Below, one piece after another: positions 14,427-23,138 of a stretch of DNA of 28,445 bases. The notes beneath the pieces were generated by a model, which did no database searches, had not been told where the DNA came from, and was given only the letters and a program-made list of their open reading frames with translations. The stretch is from Actinomycetes bacterium (GTDB lineage: Bacteria; Actinomycetota; Actinomycetes; Mycobacteriales; Micromonosporaceae). The position numbers and the translations under genes are program-made. The stretch covers positions 1 through 28,445 of the forward strand of contig JAJYSW010000007.1 in the NCBI GenBank assembly GCA_021793335.1, read 5' to 3'. Each line of letters begins with the position of its first letter. Within the stretch, counting starts at the first letter, position 1.

Positions 14427-14798
14427 GGGGCTGATCGGTTTCGACTCCGTAGGTTGATGTGAGGGAAGCGGGTCGAGGAAGCCAACGCCGTCTCGTAAAC
14501 CAACGTTGGAAACCAACAAGTGCCAACGCAAAACGCACTGACTTCGCTCTCGCTGCTTAAGCGACGGTGAAGTTGCCGCTCCGGAGGCGTGTCCGCTCCG
14601 GAACAGCGGCATCATTGAGGACACTAGGTCGATGACTTGGTCGCTGGGTCATCGCACGACATTTTCAGCGGATAGAGCCCGTCTCACCGACTTGTCCGCG
14701 TGAGCGGTGGGGCTCGATAAAAGACACAGCGGACTGCACCCGGAGAAGTCTCACTGACGCAGCGGAGGACCAGGGTTCGATTCCCTGCAGCTCCACCA
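14427..14798 (+). ncRNA. ssrA: Transfer-messenger RNA (tmRNA)
   Basis: One-piece tmRNA of about 372 nt. The 5' GGGGCTG (14427-14433) pairs with CAGCTCC (14788-14794) as the acceptor stem with one G-U, followed by A and an encoded CCA (14796-14798). The T-arm GGTTCGATTCC lies at 14774-14784. The tag frame is at 14522-14560. It rescues stalled ribosomes and marks the nascent protein for degradation. The 127-nt gap after smpB has a TATCTC (14411-14416) as a weak -10 candidate. A strong terminator follows. Confidence 0.96.
14522..14560 (+). other. tmRNA proteolysis tag reading frame
   Basis: GCC AAC GCA ... GCT GCT TAA encodes ANAKRTDFALAA then stop. The ALAA ending is the usual degradation signal. 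The tag uses UAA, avoiding dependence on UGA or UAG alone. Confidence 0.92.
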
Positions 14799-14802
14799 TC
14801 GA

Positions 14803-14838
14803 GCATCGGGAACATGCTTCATGTTCCCGGTGCTTTTT
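14803..14838 (+). terminator. Intrinsic terminator of tmRNA
   Basis: GCATCGGGAACAT (14803-14815) pairs with ATGTTCCCGGTGC (14821-14833), one T-G pair, loop GCTTC, then TTTTT (14834-14838). This is the most classical terminator in the window. It also lies close to the end of the converging ABC transporter gene. Confidence 0.9.
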
Positions 14839-14868
14839 GCTCTCCTCGCGGCCACGGCGGTGCGCCCG

Positions 14869-16578
14869 TCAACGTTCGGGAGCCGCCGCGAGGTGCCAGA
14901 AGTCGGCGTACCGGCCGCCGCCGTGCAGTAGCTCGTCATGGCGGCCCTCCTCGACGACTCGGCCGCCGTCCAGGAAGACGATGCCGTCGGCGTGCCGGAC
15001 CGTCTGCAGCCGATGCGCGACCATGACCACGGTCCTGCCCGCCACCAGCCGTTCGACGCCTGCCTGGACGACCGCCTCGTTCACCGGGTCCAGTGCGGAG
15101 GTCACCTCGTCCAACAGAACGATCGGCGCGTCCTTGAGCAGCGCTCGCGCGATCGAGACGCGCTGGCGCTCGCCGCCGGACAGGAGCGCGCCGCCCTCGC
15201 CGACGTTCGACTCCCATCCGCCGGGCAGTCGCTCGATCACCTCGTCGAGCCCCGCCGCGGTCGCCGCGGCCCGCAGCGCCGCATCGTCGGCGTCCGGTCG
15301 GCCGAGGCGCACGTTCTCCTCGATCGTGCCGTCGAAGAGGTAGACGTCCTGGAAGACGATGGCGATCCGGGACATCAGATCCTCGGTGCCGATCGCGCGC
15401 ACGTCGACGCCGCCGATGCGGACCGCGCCCGATTCCACATCGAAGAACCGCGCGAGCAGATGGAGCAGAGTGGTCTTACCCGACCCGGACGGGCCGACGA
15501 CGGCGAGCCGCCGCCCCTGGGGCACGGACAGTGAGACCCGGTCGATCACGGTGCGGTCGCCGTGCCGGAAGGTCACTGACTCGAATTGGAGGTCATGGCG
15601 CTCGGGCCGGACCGGCTCGGCCGGTTCGAGCAGCGGATCGGTGCGCAGCAGGGCATCGATCTCGGTCAGGGCCGAACGCGCGCCACGGAGCTTCCCGCCG
15701 ATCTCCGAGAGCGACAGCAGCGGGTCGGCGCAGCGGGCGGCGAGCACCAGGACCGTCAGGACCGTCGCCGTGCCGATGTCCCCGCCGACCGCGAGATAGG
15801 CGCCCAGCGCCAGCAGCCCGGTGAACACCGCTTGGACGGTGATCGTCGTCCCCAGGACGCCCGGCAGCGTCGACAGGGTCTGGCTGCGGGCCGAGCGCTG
15901 CAACCCGCGCAGCGCGTCGTCGAGCATGCCGAAGCGTTCGGCGGTCCGTCCGCCCGCCCGGAGTACCGGCTGGGCCTGAAGGTATTCGATGACGCGCCCG
16001 GTCGCCTCCTGCTCTCGTTCGGCGCGTTCGGTGTCGCCGGCGGCCGTCGACCGCGCGGTCCAGACCTGGACGGCGGCCACGACCGGGGCGGCGGCCAGGG
16101 CGGCCAGGCCCATCCGCCAGTCGAAGGCGAGCATGACGGCGACGATCGTCAGCGGTGTCACGGCGGCGGCGATGAACGGCGCGAGCATATGGGCGATCAC
16201 GCTCATCGCCTGTAGGACACCCGGGCCGGCGGTGACGGCGATCTTCCCGACGCGTTCGGTGCCGTACCAGCCCAAGGGCAGCCGGGCGAGATGATCACCG
16301 AGACGGTGGTACACGCCTCGGAGCATCGTGGTCCCGACACGGAAACCGGACCGATCGCTGACGTAGCGCAACGCCGCGTAAGACGCGACCGCGATGCCGA
16401 AACCCACCAGCCAGGGCAGCGCATCGGCCGGTTCGCTCCCGAAGAGCGTCCGCAGCACCGGCGCCAGCAGCGCGTAGGTCAGGCCCTCGACCACTGCGGT
16501 CGCCGTCATCAGCGCCACGGTGCGGCGCACCGGGCGGGCGTACTCGTTTCCGAGCACGCGCAGCAGCAATCGGATCAC
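14869..16578 (-). CDS. Half-size ABC transporter, IrtB/YbtP-Q type
   Basis: 569 aa with an N-terminal six-helix exporter-fold domain (about 1-310) and a C-terminal ATPase: Walker A GPSGSGKTT, FQDVYLFDGTIEENV, signature LLSGGERQRVSIARALLK, Walker B IVLLDEVTSALDP, H-loop AHRL. The HMLAPF region in the membrane domain and the GGRYADFW ending resemble IrtB/YbtP-Q proteins, which import ferric siderophores despite an exporter fold. Drug or peptide export remains possible. GTG 16578 overlaps the upstream partner's stop (GTGA) and has GGAGGAG 5 nt before it. The two half-transporters should form a heterodimer. Confidence 0.9.
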   Translation of the reverse strand: MIRLLLRVLGNEYARPVRRTVALMTATAVVEGLTYALLAPVLRTLFGSEPADALPWLVGFGIAVASYAALRYVSDRSGFRVGTTMLRGVYHRLGDHLARLPLGWYGTERVGKIAVTAGPGVLQAMSVIAHMLAPFIAAAVTPLTIVAVMLAFDWRMGLAALAAAPVVAAVQVWTARSTAAGDTERAEREQEATGRVIEYLQAQPVLRAGGRTAERFGMLDDALRGLQRSARSQTLSTLPGVLGTTITVQAVFTGLLALGAYLAVGGDIGTATVLTVLVLAARCADPLLSLSEIGGKLRGARSALTEIDALLRTDPLLEPAEPVRPERHDLQFESVTFRHGDRTVIDRVSLSVPQGRRLAVVGPSGSGKTTLLHLLARFFDVESGAVRIGGVDVRAIGTEDLMSRIAIVFQDVYLFDGTIEENVRLGRPDADDAALRAAATAAGLDEVIERLPGGWESNVGEGGALLSGGERQRVSIARALLKDAPIVLLDEVTSALDPVNEAVVQAGVERLVAGRTVVMVAHRLQTVRHADGIVFLDGGRVVEEGRHDELLHGGGRYADFWHLAAAPER

Positions 16579-18410
16579 GGGTGCTCCTCCTTCGCCGAGT
16601 GACTGTGGACCTGATCTCCGCCTGAGTCCGCCGAGCGGTGGGAGCGCCAGAACTCGGCGAACTTCCCGCCCCGTGCTCGCAGTTCGGCCGGTGCGCCGTA
16701 TTCGACGATCACGCCGTCCTCCAGCACCGCGACGGCGTCGGCGTCGGCGATGGTCGCGAGCCGATGGGCGATGACGAGCATCGTCCGGTCCCCTTGCAGC
16801 GCCGCGAGCGCCCGGCGCACGGCCTGCTCGGTCTGCGGATCGGCGAAGGCGGTCGCCTCGTCGAACACCATGACGGGGGCGTCGGCCAGGATCGCGCGTG
16901 CGATCGCGAGGCGTTGGGCCTCGCCGCCGGAGAGCCCGGCCTCCTCGCCGATCACCGTCTCGTACCCGTGCGGCAGTTCGAGGATGCGCTCGTGGAGGTT
17001 CGCCATCCCGGCCGCGCGGACGACGTCCTCGCGGCCGGCGTGCGGCACGGCCAGCGCGATATTGTCCGCGACCGAGGCGCGCAGCAGGCGGACGTCCTGG
17101 AAGACGAACGAGACCCGCCGGCGGAGTTCGCGGCTGCTCATATCACGCAGGTCGACGCCTCCCAAGGAGACCGAGCCGCCGGTCGGATCGAAGAACCGCG
17201 GCAGCAGCTGCACCAGTGTGGACTTGCCGCTTCCCGAGGGACCGACGACGGCCGTGACCGTTCCCGGCGCGAGCACCAGGTCGATCCCGCGGAGTACCTC
17301 GCGGTCGGCCTCGTAGCCGAACCGGACGCCCCGCAGTTCGACCCGGTGCCCCCGAGGTGCGATCGGCCTCGCCGGTTCGGGGAGCGGCGGCTCGTCGAGC
17401 ACGTCGCGGATGCGGCCGGTCGCGCGCCAGGCGGCCTGCATGTCGTCGAAGCCGTGGCCGAGAGCGGCCACCGGGGCGGTCAACCCCAGTCCGAGGAGGA
17501 CGAACGGCAGCAGGTCCGCAGGGGCCAGGCCGCCGGAGGCGATGCGGGCCGTGCCGCCGATCAAGACGACCAGCAGCACGAACGGCGGCGAGAGCGCGAG
17601 CTGCATCCCGGCGGCGATGCCGGAGACGCCGCGCACCCACCGGCGGAAGGTGTCGACGAAATCGTCGGCGGCCGTCAGGAACTCGCGGTGGGCGCGTCCG
17701 GCGCCGCCGAAGGACTTGACCACCGCGATGCCCTGCATGAATTCCACGACCGCGTTCGAGATCCGTCCCATGCCCCGGTCGAAGTCCTGCTGCTCGCGCA
17801 GCCGGGCGGGCGTCATCATCAACGGCACCAGCGCCACCGCGAGGCCCACCGGGATGAGGGTGATGAGCGTGAGTCTCCAGTCGACGGCGAACAGGTAGAT
17901 CAGCGAGGCCGTCGGGACGACGAACGCGGCGACGAGCTCGCCGGGGGCGTGGGCGATGAATGGATGCACCGCGCTCACGTCTTCGCCCACGACTTTCGCC
18001 AGTGCGCCGGTCCGCCGCCGGGAGAGCCAGCCGATCGGCACTCGCCCCAGGTGCTCGGCGAGTCGACGGCGGAACGACAACTGCACGCGGCCGTCGAGCA
18101 GGTGCCCGATGCCGGAGGATGCGGCCGTGAACACGAGACGGACGAGCAGGCCCGCCGCGCCCGCGATCACGACGGCTCGGACGTGGCCGCCGTCGACCGG
18201 GCCGGGCGCCAGCAGCGTGCGGCCCAGCTCCACGACCGCCAACAGCGGTACCAGGCCCGCGAGGGCGCCGATGACTTGGAATGCCATCACGGCGGCGAAG
18301 CTTCCCAGGTACGGCCGGAGCAGCCGTCCCGGACCGGGCTCCGCGGAGGGTTCGGTGGCCATGGACGGCCTGGACCGTGCCTCGGCGTCGATGCGGTCGG
18401 TGGTGGTCAT
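16575..18410 (-). CDS. Half-size ABC transporter, IrtA/YbtQ type
   Basis: 611 aa. A soluble N-terminus of about 30 residues precedes the six-helix domain, then the ATPase: Walker A GPSGSGKST, FQDVRLLRASVADNI, signature LSGGEAQRLAIARAIL, Walker B VMVFDEATAFADPQTE, H-loop AHRL. AHAPGELVAAFVVP in the membrane domain and EATAFADP in the ATPase are typical of the IrtA/YbtP-Q group as I remember it. Unlike mycobacterial IrtA there is no siderophore-interacting reductase domain at the N-terminus. ATG 18410 lies 37 nt after the hydrolase stop; no ideal ribosome site is near it, so coupling is likely. Its stop overlaps the start of the second half-transporter. Confidence 0.88.
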   Translation of the reverse strand: MTTTDRIDAEARSRPSMATEPSAEPGPGRLLRPYLGSFAAVMAFQVIGALAGLVPLLAVVELGRTLLAPGPVDGGHVRAVVIAGAAGLLVRLVFTAASSGIGHLLDGRVQLSFRRRLAEHLGRVPIGWLSRRRTGALAKVVGEDVSAVHPFIAHAPGELVAAFVVPTASLIYLFAVDWRLTLITLIPVGLAVALVPLMMTPARLREQQDFDRGMGRISNAVVEFMQGIAVVKSFGGAGRAHREFLTAADDFVDTFRRWVRGVSGIAAGMQLALSPPFVLLVVLIGGTARIASGGLAPADLLPFVLLGLGLTAPVAALGHGFDDMQAAWRATGRIRDVLDEPPLPEPARPIAPRGHRVELRGVRFGYEADREVLRGIDLVLAPGTVTAVVGPSGSGKSTLVQLLPRFFDPTGGSVSLGGVDLRDMSSRELRRRVSFVFQDVRLLRASVADNIALAVPHAGREDVVRAAGMANLHERILELPHGYETVIGEEAGLSGGEAQRLAIARAILADAPVMVFDEATAFADPQTEQAVRRALAALQGDRTMLVIAHRLATIADADAVAVLEDGVIVEYGAPAELRARGGKFAEFWRSHRSADSGGDQVHSHSAKEEHP

Positions 18411-18447
18411 GTCGTTCGCGTCGGTGCTTCCTCGATGTCGTGGGCGG

Positions 18448-19434
18448 TCAATCGGCGAGTCGGTCGCGGAGGAATTCGGTGATCCGGGCCCGCGCGGCCT
18501 TGGCCTCGGGGACCAGGCCGGGTGTGCTGATGAACGCATGGCCGGCTCGCGGGTGCTCGCTCACTCGGGCCGGCGTCCCGGCTTCGCGCAGCCGGTCGGC
18601 GTAGGCGCGTCCGTGGTCGGCCAGGGGGTCGAGCACCGGCACCACCACCAGGGCGGGCGGCAGCCCGCCGAGGTCGTCGGCGTGCAGCGGCGACAGCGCG
18701 CGGGCGTCGGCGCCCGGCGGGGCGGCGAGCCGAATGAAGTATTCGATCTGTTCCACGGTGAGGGTCGGGCTGTCGGCGAACTCGGTCATCGACCGGTGGT
18801 CGAAAGCCCGGGAGGTCAGATCGACGCACGGGTTGACCAGCACTTGCGAACGCAGCGGCAACCGCGATGCTCTGGCGCGGACGGTGAGCAGGGCGGCGAT
18901 CAGCGCTCCGGCGCTCTCGCCGACGACGGCCGTCCGCGAGGGATCGATTCGCCTGCTCGCGGCGTTGTGCACCACGTGGCGCAGTGCGTCCCAGCCGTCG
19001 TCGACGGCCGCCGAGATCGGGACGTCCGGGGCGACGAGCCGGTGTTCGACCGATACGACCACTGCGGGCAGGCGTGCGGCGATGTGGCCGTTGAGCCAGT
19101 CGCACTGCACGGCCGTGCCCGTGGACCCTCCGCCGTGCACGTGGAGCACGAGCGGCAGGTCGGTCTCCGGGTCGCCCCGCCGGGGCGAGCGCCGGTAGAC
19201 CCGGACCGGGAGGGAGCGGTCCGGCAGGTCGGTCCGCTGCCAGTCGATGGTGGCCGCGCGGTCGGGCAGGCCGGTGAGCAGTCGGGCCGGAGGGGAGGCG
19301 ACCGCGCGGTTGCGTGCATCGCTGTACTCGGCCAGTTCCTCGGGCGACATCGCGGACCAGTCCGGTTCTCGTTGAAGCGCGGTGAACAGTCGGAGCCTGA
19401 GCGGCAGCCGCGATGAGCGGGTGGCGTGGGTCAC
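18448..19434 (-). CDS. Alpha/beta hydrolase, hormone-sensitive lipase family
   Basis: 328 aa cytoplasmic esterase. Oxyanion motif HGGG (100-103), nucleophile Ser174 in GESAG, Asp269 in VLDPLAD and His299 in AGHAF form a complete catalytic set; VSVEHRLVAP is the usual strand after the HGGG. GTG 19434 has GAGGAG with a 5-nt spacer. It is the first gene of the unit with the two ABC half-transporters and is divergent from a TetR gene. If the transporter imports a ferric siderophore, the esterase could open an ester-type siderophore to release iron. Equally it could modify a drug or lipid. No signal peptide was seen. Confidence 0.92.
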   Translation of the reverse strand: MTHATRSSRLPLRLRLFTALQREPDWSAMSPEELAEYSDARNRAVASPPARLLTGLPDRAATIDWQRTDLPDRSLPVRVYRRSPRRGDPETDLPLVLHVHGGGSTGTAVQCDWLNGHIAARLPAVVVSVEHRLVAPDVPISAAVDDGWDALRHVVHNAASRRIDPSRTAVVGESAGALIAALLTVRARASRLPLRSQVLVNPCVDLTSRAFDHRSMTEFADSPTLTVEQIEYFIRLAAPPGADARALSPLHADDLGGLPPALVVVPVLDPLADHGRAYADRLREAGTPARVSEHPRAGHAFISTPGLVPEAKAARARITEFLRDRLAD

Positions 19435-19457
19435 GGGTGCTCCTCATGTCGTATTTC

Positions 19458-19487
19458 GCTACCGAAGGTATCGATACCAAAGGTAGC
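19458..19487. promoter_or_regulatory. 30-bp nested palindrome, probable TetR operator
   Basis: GCTACC (19458-19463) faces GGTAGC (19482-19487), and inside them GGTATCGATACC (19467-19478) is a perfect 12-bp palindrome. Read another way it is two overlapping TACC-NNN-GGTA sites (around 19460-19470 and 19475-19485). It fills the 73-nt gap between hydrolase and TetR starts, where a dimer pair could block both promoters. Confidence 0.8.
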
Positions 19488-19495
19488 ATAATTGC

Positions 19496-19501
19496 TATCG
19501 T
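19496..19501 (+). promoter_or_regulatory. -10 box for leaderless TetR start
   Basis: TATCGT ends 6 nt before ATG 19508. GAAGG at 19502-19506 is too close to the ATG to be a good ribosome site. Confidence 0.45.
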
Positions 19502-19507
19502 GAAGGC

Positions 19508-20068
19508 ATGGCCCGAACGAACACCGCCCCCAGAGGACCCGGACGCCCCCGCGCCAGCGTGGACGCCGCGGTCTTCGCCTCCACCCTGCGCACGGTGGAC
19601 GAACTGGGCTACGCGGGCGCGACCATGGACCGCATCGCCGCGGCGGCCGGTGTCGCGAAGACCACCATCTACCGCCGGTGGCCGTCCAAGGGCGCGCTGA
19701 TCGTGGACTGCCTCCTCGACGCCTTCGGCCCGGTACCGCTGAGCGGCGCCTCCCGAGAAGCGGTCTTGGAGACGGCCGTGCGATGGACGGCGGCGAAGAT
19801 CGGCGAACCCGGAGTCGGCGCGGCGTTCGCGGGCGTGTTCACCGACGCCGTCAGCGATCCCGCGCTGCGCCGACTCCTCGCGACCCGCTTCCAAGCCCCC
19901 TACCTGGAAGCGCTGGAGAAGCGACTGGGCGAGCCGGAGCAGCGGATGCTGTTCGTCATCGACGTGGTCGTCGGCACCCTGCTCCACCGCATGGGCATGA
20001 CCGGCGAACCGATGGGTGAGGAGGACGTCGACGCCCTGGTCGCCATGGTCGTCCGCGAACTCCTCTGA
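19508..20068 (+). CDS. TetR family regulator of the ABC/hydrolase unit
   Basis: 186 aa. Typical N-terminus RGPGRPR, then a helix-turn-helix (ATMDRIAAAAGVAKTTIYRR, WPSKGALI). The remaining helical domain has no recognisable ligand motif. It is divergent from the hydrolase and ABC genes, and the 30-bp palindrome between them makes self-repression plus control of that unit very likely. It is a TetR, not an iron-sensing DtxR or Fur protein, so regulation by the transported compound or the siderophore itself is more likely than direct iron sensing. It converges with the CNNM gene 35 nt downstream. Confidence 0.92.
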   Translation: MARTNTAPRGPGRPRASVDAAVFASTLRTVDELGYAGATMDRIAAAAGVAKTTIYRRWPSKGALIVDCLLDAFGPVPLSGASREAVLETAVRWTAAKIGEPGVGAAFAGVFTDAVSDPALRRLLATRFQAPYLEALEKRLGEPEQRMLFVIDVVVGTLLHRMGMTGEPMGEEDVDALVAMVVRELL

Positions 20069-20103
20069 AGAGGGCCGAGTGCGGCTCCCGGCGGCCCTGG
20101 AGC

Positions 20104-21123
20104 CTAAAGCGACACCCGTTCTCCCACGAGCCGGGAGACGACGTCGCCGAGCATCGCCGCGCCCAACAGGCTCCCCTCCTCGTCGGTGACGAGTGCGACG
20201 TGGCTGGCCGCGGTCTGCATGACGGTCAGGGCGCGATCGACACGAGTGCCCTGCGCCAAACGCACGAGCGGGCGGATCTCCTCGGCGGACAGCCGTTCGT
20301 CCGGGGCGTGGTCGAGCAGGTCCTTGATGTGGACGTAGCCGACGATGCCGCCGCTCTCCTCGGTGATCGGGAAGCGGGAATGGCCCGTCACCACGCACAG
20401 CCGCTGCAGATCCCCGACGCTCGAACCGATGGAGGCCGACACCAGTTCGGCCGCCGGGACCATGATCGCCTCGACGGTATCGTCACCGATGGCCAGCGCG
20501 CCCGACAGCAGCATGTGCGCCTCCTCGTCGAGCAGTCCCTCGCGCTTCGACTCGGCGACGAATCCGGCGACCTCTTCGGCGGTGAACGCCGAGGCCACCT
20601 CGTCCTGCGGTTCGACCTTCATCAGCCGCAGCGTGTGGTTCGCGATCCAGTTCACGAGCACCAGCAGCGGCTTGAGGACCGTGACGATCACGTACAGGAG
20701 CGGCCCGAGGGCGAGCGCGGTGCGTTCGGGCGCGGCGATCGCGATGTTCTTGGGCACCATCTCGCCGACGGTCATATGGAAGGTGAGCACGGTCGTCAAC
20801 GCGATGACCAACGCGATCGGGTGCAGCAGGCCGCCGGGGACGCCGAGCGCATCGAGCGGCCCCTCGATGGCGCGCGCGACGGCGGGCTCGGCGACGGCAC
20901 CGAGCCCGAGCGAACACATGGTGATGCCCAGCTGCGCGCCGGCCATCATCAGCGAGACGTGCTCGATCGCGCGCAGCGTCATGCGGGCCGGACGGCTGCC
21001 CGCGGCGGCGCGCGGTTCGATCTGGGTGCGCCGCGCGGCGATCAACGCGAATTCGGCGCCGACGAAGAAGGCGTTGCCGATCAGCAGGACGATACCCGTG
21101 ATCAGACCGGTCAGGTTCGTCAC
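20104..21123 (-). CDS. CNNM/CBS membrane protein (CorC/hemolysin C-like family)
   Basis: 339 aa. An N-terminal CNNM (DUF21) domain with about three or four helices (1-150, with GAEFALIAARR and VGEMVPKNIAIAAPE) is followed by a CBS pair (about 200-330; MVPAAELVSASIG and GHSRFPITEE). The protein ends after the CBS pair and lacks the C-terminal CorC/HlyC domain. Family members are linked to magnesium or cobalt efflux; function here is unproven. GTG 21123 overlaps the preceding gene's stop (GTGA) and has GGAGGACC upstream, so the two CNNM proteins are made together and may form a heteromer. It ends in TAG. Confidence 0.92.
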   Translation of the reverse strand: MTNLTGLITGIVLLIGNAFFVGAEFALIAARRTQIEPRAAAGSRPARMTLRAIEHVSLMMAGAQLGITMCSLGLGAVAEPAVARAIEGPLDALGVPGGLLHPIALVIALTTVLTFHMTVGEMVPKNIAIAAPERTALALGPLLYVIVTVLKPLLVLVNWIANHTLRLMKVEPQDEVASAFTAEEVAGFVAESKREGLLDEEAHMLLSGALAIGDDTVEAIMVPAAELVSASIGSSVGDLQRLCVVTGHSRFPITEESGGIVGYVHIKDLLDHAPDERLSAEEIRPLVRLAQGTRVDRALTVMQTAASHVALVTDEEGSLLGAAMLGDVVSRLVGERVSL

Positions 21124-22502
21124 GGCCGGTCCTCCGCTTCCTCTTCGGCGGGAGGGGCCTCGGGTTCGGCGGTGAGCCGGACGCGGGTGATGTGGCGGCC
21201 GTCGACCGCCGTGACGGCCAGGATGGCCCTGACCGGGGTCGGCAGGCCGTCCTCATCGAGCCTGCCGCGGTCGAGCGCGGTGATGGTGATCGCCTCTCCG
21301 GTGCGCGCGAAGCGGCCGAGGCGCTCGGTGATGAGCCCGCCGACGGTGTCGGTGTGCTCGGCCTCGGGCACCTCGACGCCGGTGAGATCGTCGATCTCGT
21401 CGGGCCGGAGCGCCCCCGGCAGACTCCAGGAGCCGTCGGAGAGACGCCGAGGGCGTCCTGCGGGGCGGTCGTGCTCGTCATCGATCTCACCGAGGACCTC
21501 TTCGACGAGGTCTTCGAGGGTGACGATGCCGTCGGTGCCGCCGTACTCGTCGATCACGACGCCCAGCTGGAGCCCGCCGCGCAGTTCGGTGAGCACGTCG
21601 TCGAGCGCCATCGTCGCCGGCACCGCGCTGATCGATGCCATGATCGCCGCCGCGGGGACCTCCTCGCGCCGCTCCGGCGGGACGGCGAGCGCGGCCTTGA
21701 AATGGACGGCGCCGAGGATGTCGTCGACCGTCTCGCCCTGCACGGGGAAACGGGCGTGCCCGGTCGAGGCCACCAGGGCGAGCACATCGGCGGCGGTCGC
21801 GTCGGCTTCGATGAACCGCACTCGCGGGCGCGGGGTCATCACGTCGGCGGCGGTGAGCAGGTCGAACTCGGCGGCCTGGGCGACCCGATGGGCCACGCTC
21901 TGGTCGAGCAGCCCCTGCGCGGCGGACCGGGCCGCCAGTGCCCCGAGCTCCTGCGCGGAGCGGGCCGAGGCCAGCTCCTCGCGCGGCTCGACGCCGAGCG
22001 CGCGGATCATGACGTTCGACATCCCGTTGAGCACGCGGATCAACGGTTTGGAGAGCGCGGTGAACAGGCGCTGCGGTCCGGCGACGGCGCGGGCGATGCG
22101 CACCGGTTCGCTGATGGCCCAGTTCTTGGGAATCAGCTCGCCGAAGACCATCTGGGCGATCGTGACGAGCGCGAACGCCGCCGTGAGCGAGACGGCGAGG
22201 CCGGTCGCCTCGGGCAGACCCGCGGCCTCGACGGCCCCGGCCAGCAGCCTCGCGATCGACGGTTCGGCGATGAAACCGACGATCAGACTGGTGACGGTGA
22301 TGCCCAGCTGCGCGCCGGAGAGCTGAGTGGAGAGGGAGGTCAGGGCCCTGCCCACGGAGACGGCGCGTTTATCGCCGCTCTCGGCGGCGCGGGCGATGGC
22401 GGGGCGGTCGACCGTGACGAACGCGAACTCGGCGGCGACGAACAGCGCGTTCAAAGCGATCAGCGCCAAGGCCAGGAGCGTCAGCAGCCATGCGGTCAGC
22501 AC
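21120..22502 (-). CDS. CNNM/CBS/CorC_HlyC membrane protein
   Basis: 460 aa, the full-length partner of the following gene. It has a CNNM domain (about 1-190; FVAAEFAFVTVDR, FGELIPKNWAISEP), a CBS pair (about 215-340; VMTPRPRVRFIEA, GHARFPVQGE, VIDEYGGTDGIVTLEDLVEE) and a C-terminal CorC/HlyC domain with a short acidic tail. GTG 22502 is the only start that gives the first helix; the ribosome site is weak (GGGAAG about 14 nt away). Such full-length plus short pairs are frequent in actinomycetes. Confidence 0.93.
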   Translation of the reverse strand: MLTAWLLTLLALALIALNALFVAAEFAFVTVDRPAIARAAESGDKRAVSVGRALTSLSTQLSGAQLGITVTSLIVGFIAEPSIARLLAGAVEAAGLPEATGLAVSLTAAFALVTIAQMVFGELIPKNWAISEPVRIARAVAGPQRLFTALSKPLIRVLNGMSNVMIRALGVEPREELASARSAQELGALAARSAAQGLLDQSVAHRVAQAAEFDLLTAADVMTPRPRVRFIEADATAADVLALVASTGHARFPVQGETVDDILGAVHFKAALAVPPERREEVPAAAIMASISAVPATMALDDVLTELRGGLQLGVVIDEYGGTDGIVTLEDLVEEVLGEIDDEHDRPAGRPRRLSDGSWSLPGALRPDEIDDLTGVEVPEAEHTDTVGGLITERLGRFARTGEAITITALDRGRLDEDGLPTPVRAILAVTAVDGRHITRVRLTAEPEAPPAEEEAEDRP

Positions 22503-22678
22503 CGGGGCGACGCTTCCCGCTCGGGTGCGGCGGCGCCGAGTTCGTGTGCGTCTGCGTCCATGTCAACGAAAGATACCGGATCGCCGTCTCGCAGCACTCC
22601 ATCAGAAGACCCGATGTCCATATATATCCGCATCTAGGGCGATCACGGCTTTCGGGATATTCGGCTCATGTGTGGTCG

Positions 22679-22684
22679 TACGAT
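22679..22684 (+). promoter_or_regulatory. -10 box for leaderless small membrane protein gene
   Basis: TACGAT ends 6 nt before ATG 22691. No ribosome-binding site is present. The 188-nt gap upstream to the CNNM start shows no other gene. Confidence 0.45.
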
Positions 22685-22690
22685 CACCAC

Positions 22691-23134
22691 ATGCACACAT
22701 TGCTGGTGATCCTTCACGTGCTGAGCGTGGTGATCCTCGTCGGGCCCGCCATGGTCGCCCCTTGGCTCGGCGAGCGGGCGCTGCGCGTCCGCGACGGCGA
22801 CGCCGTCCATGCGGCCGGACGGCGCGCCATGGCCTTCAATGCGCTGACGCTCCTCCCGGCACTCTTCGGGGCGCTCGCCATGTCCACGAGCGATGCGTAC
22901 TCCTTCGCCGATCCGTGGCTCGTCATCGCCGCCACGTTGTACGTCATCGCCCTCGTCAACGGCGCCGCGGTCGTCCCCTCCGTCCTCGCCCGCATCGGCA
23001 AGGACCTCCAGGACTCCGAGGGCGTCCTCGACGGCGAGGCGATCGAACAGCACCGCGGCCGACTGCTGGCGCTCGCAGGGCTCAACTTCGTCTTCTACGG
23101 CGCCGTGGTCATCCTCATGGCCTGGCGCCCGTGA
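22691..23134 (+). CDS. Small four-helix membrane protein (DUF2269-like)
   Basis: 147 aa with about four hydrophobic segments: LLVILHVLSVVILVGPAM near the N-terminus, then around residues 37-54, 75-100 and the C-terminal LNFVFYGAVVILMAW. The N-terminal HVLSVVILVGP with a conserved His in the first helix resembles DUF2269 proteins; assignment is tentative and no function is known. The frame is open further upstream, but ATG 22691 fits the first helix and the -10 spacing. It ends 4 nt from the converging yqgE gene. Confidence 0.75.
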   Translation: MHTLLVILHVLSVVILVGPAMVAPWLGERALRVRDGDAVHAAGRRAMAFNALTLLPALFGALAMSTSDAYSFADPWLVIAATLYVIALVNGAAVVPSVLARIGKDLQDSEGVLDGEAIEQHRGRLLALAGLNFVFYGAVVILMAWRP

Positions 23135-23138
23135 CGGT

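Noticed and set aside
14760..14798. A tRNA gene ending in an encoded CCA
   Set aside because: The T-arm and CCA belong to the 3' half of the tmRNA, whose acceptor stem closes with 14427-14433.
16638..22326. Very long open frames antisense to the ABC, hydrolase and CNNM genes (16638-18482, 18407-20398, 20200-22326)
   Set aside because: All oppose well-supported genes with conserved motifs, and their translations are low-complexity Arg/Gly/Asp-rich without domains.
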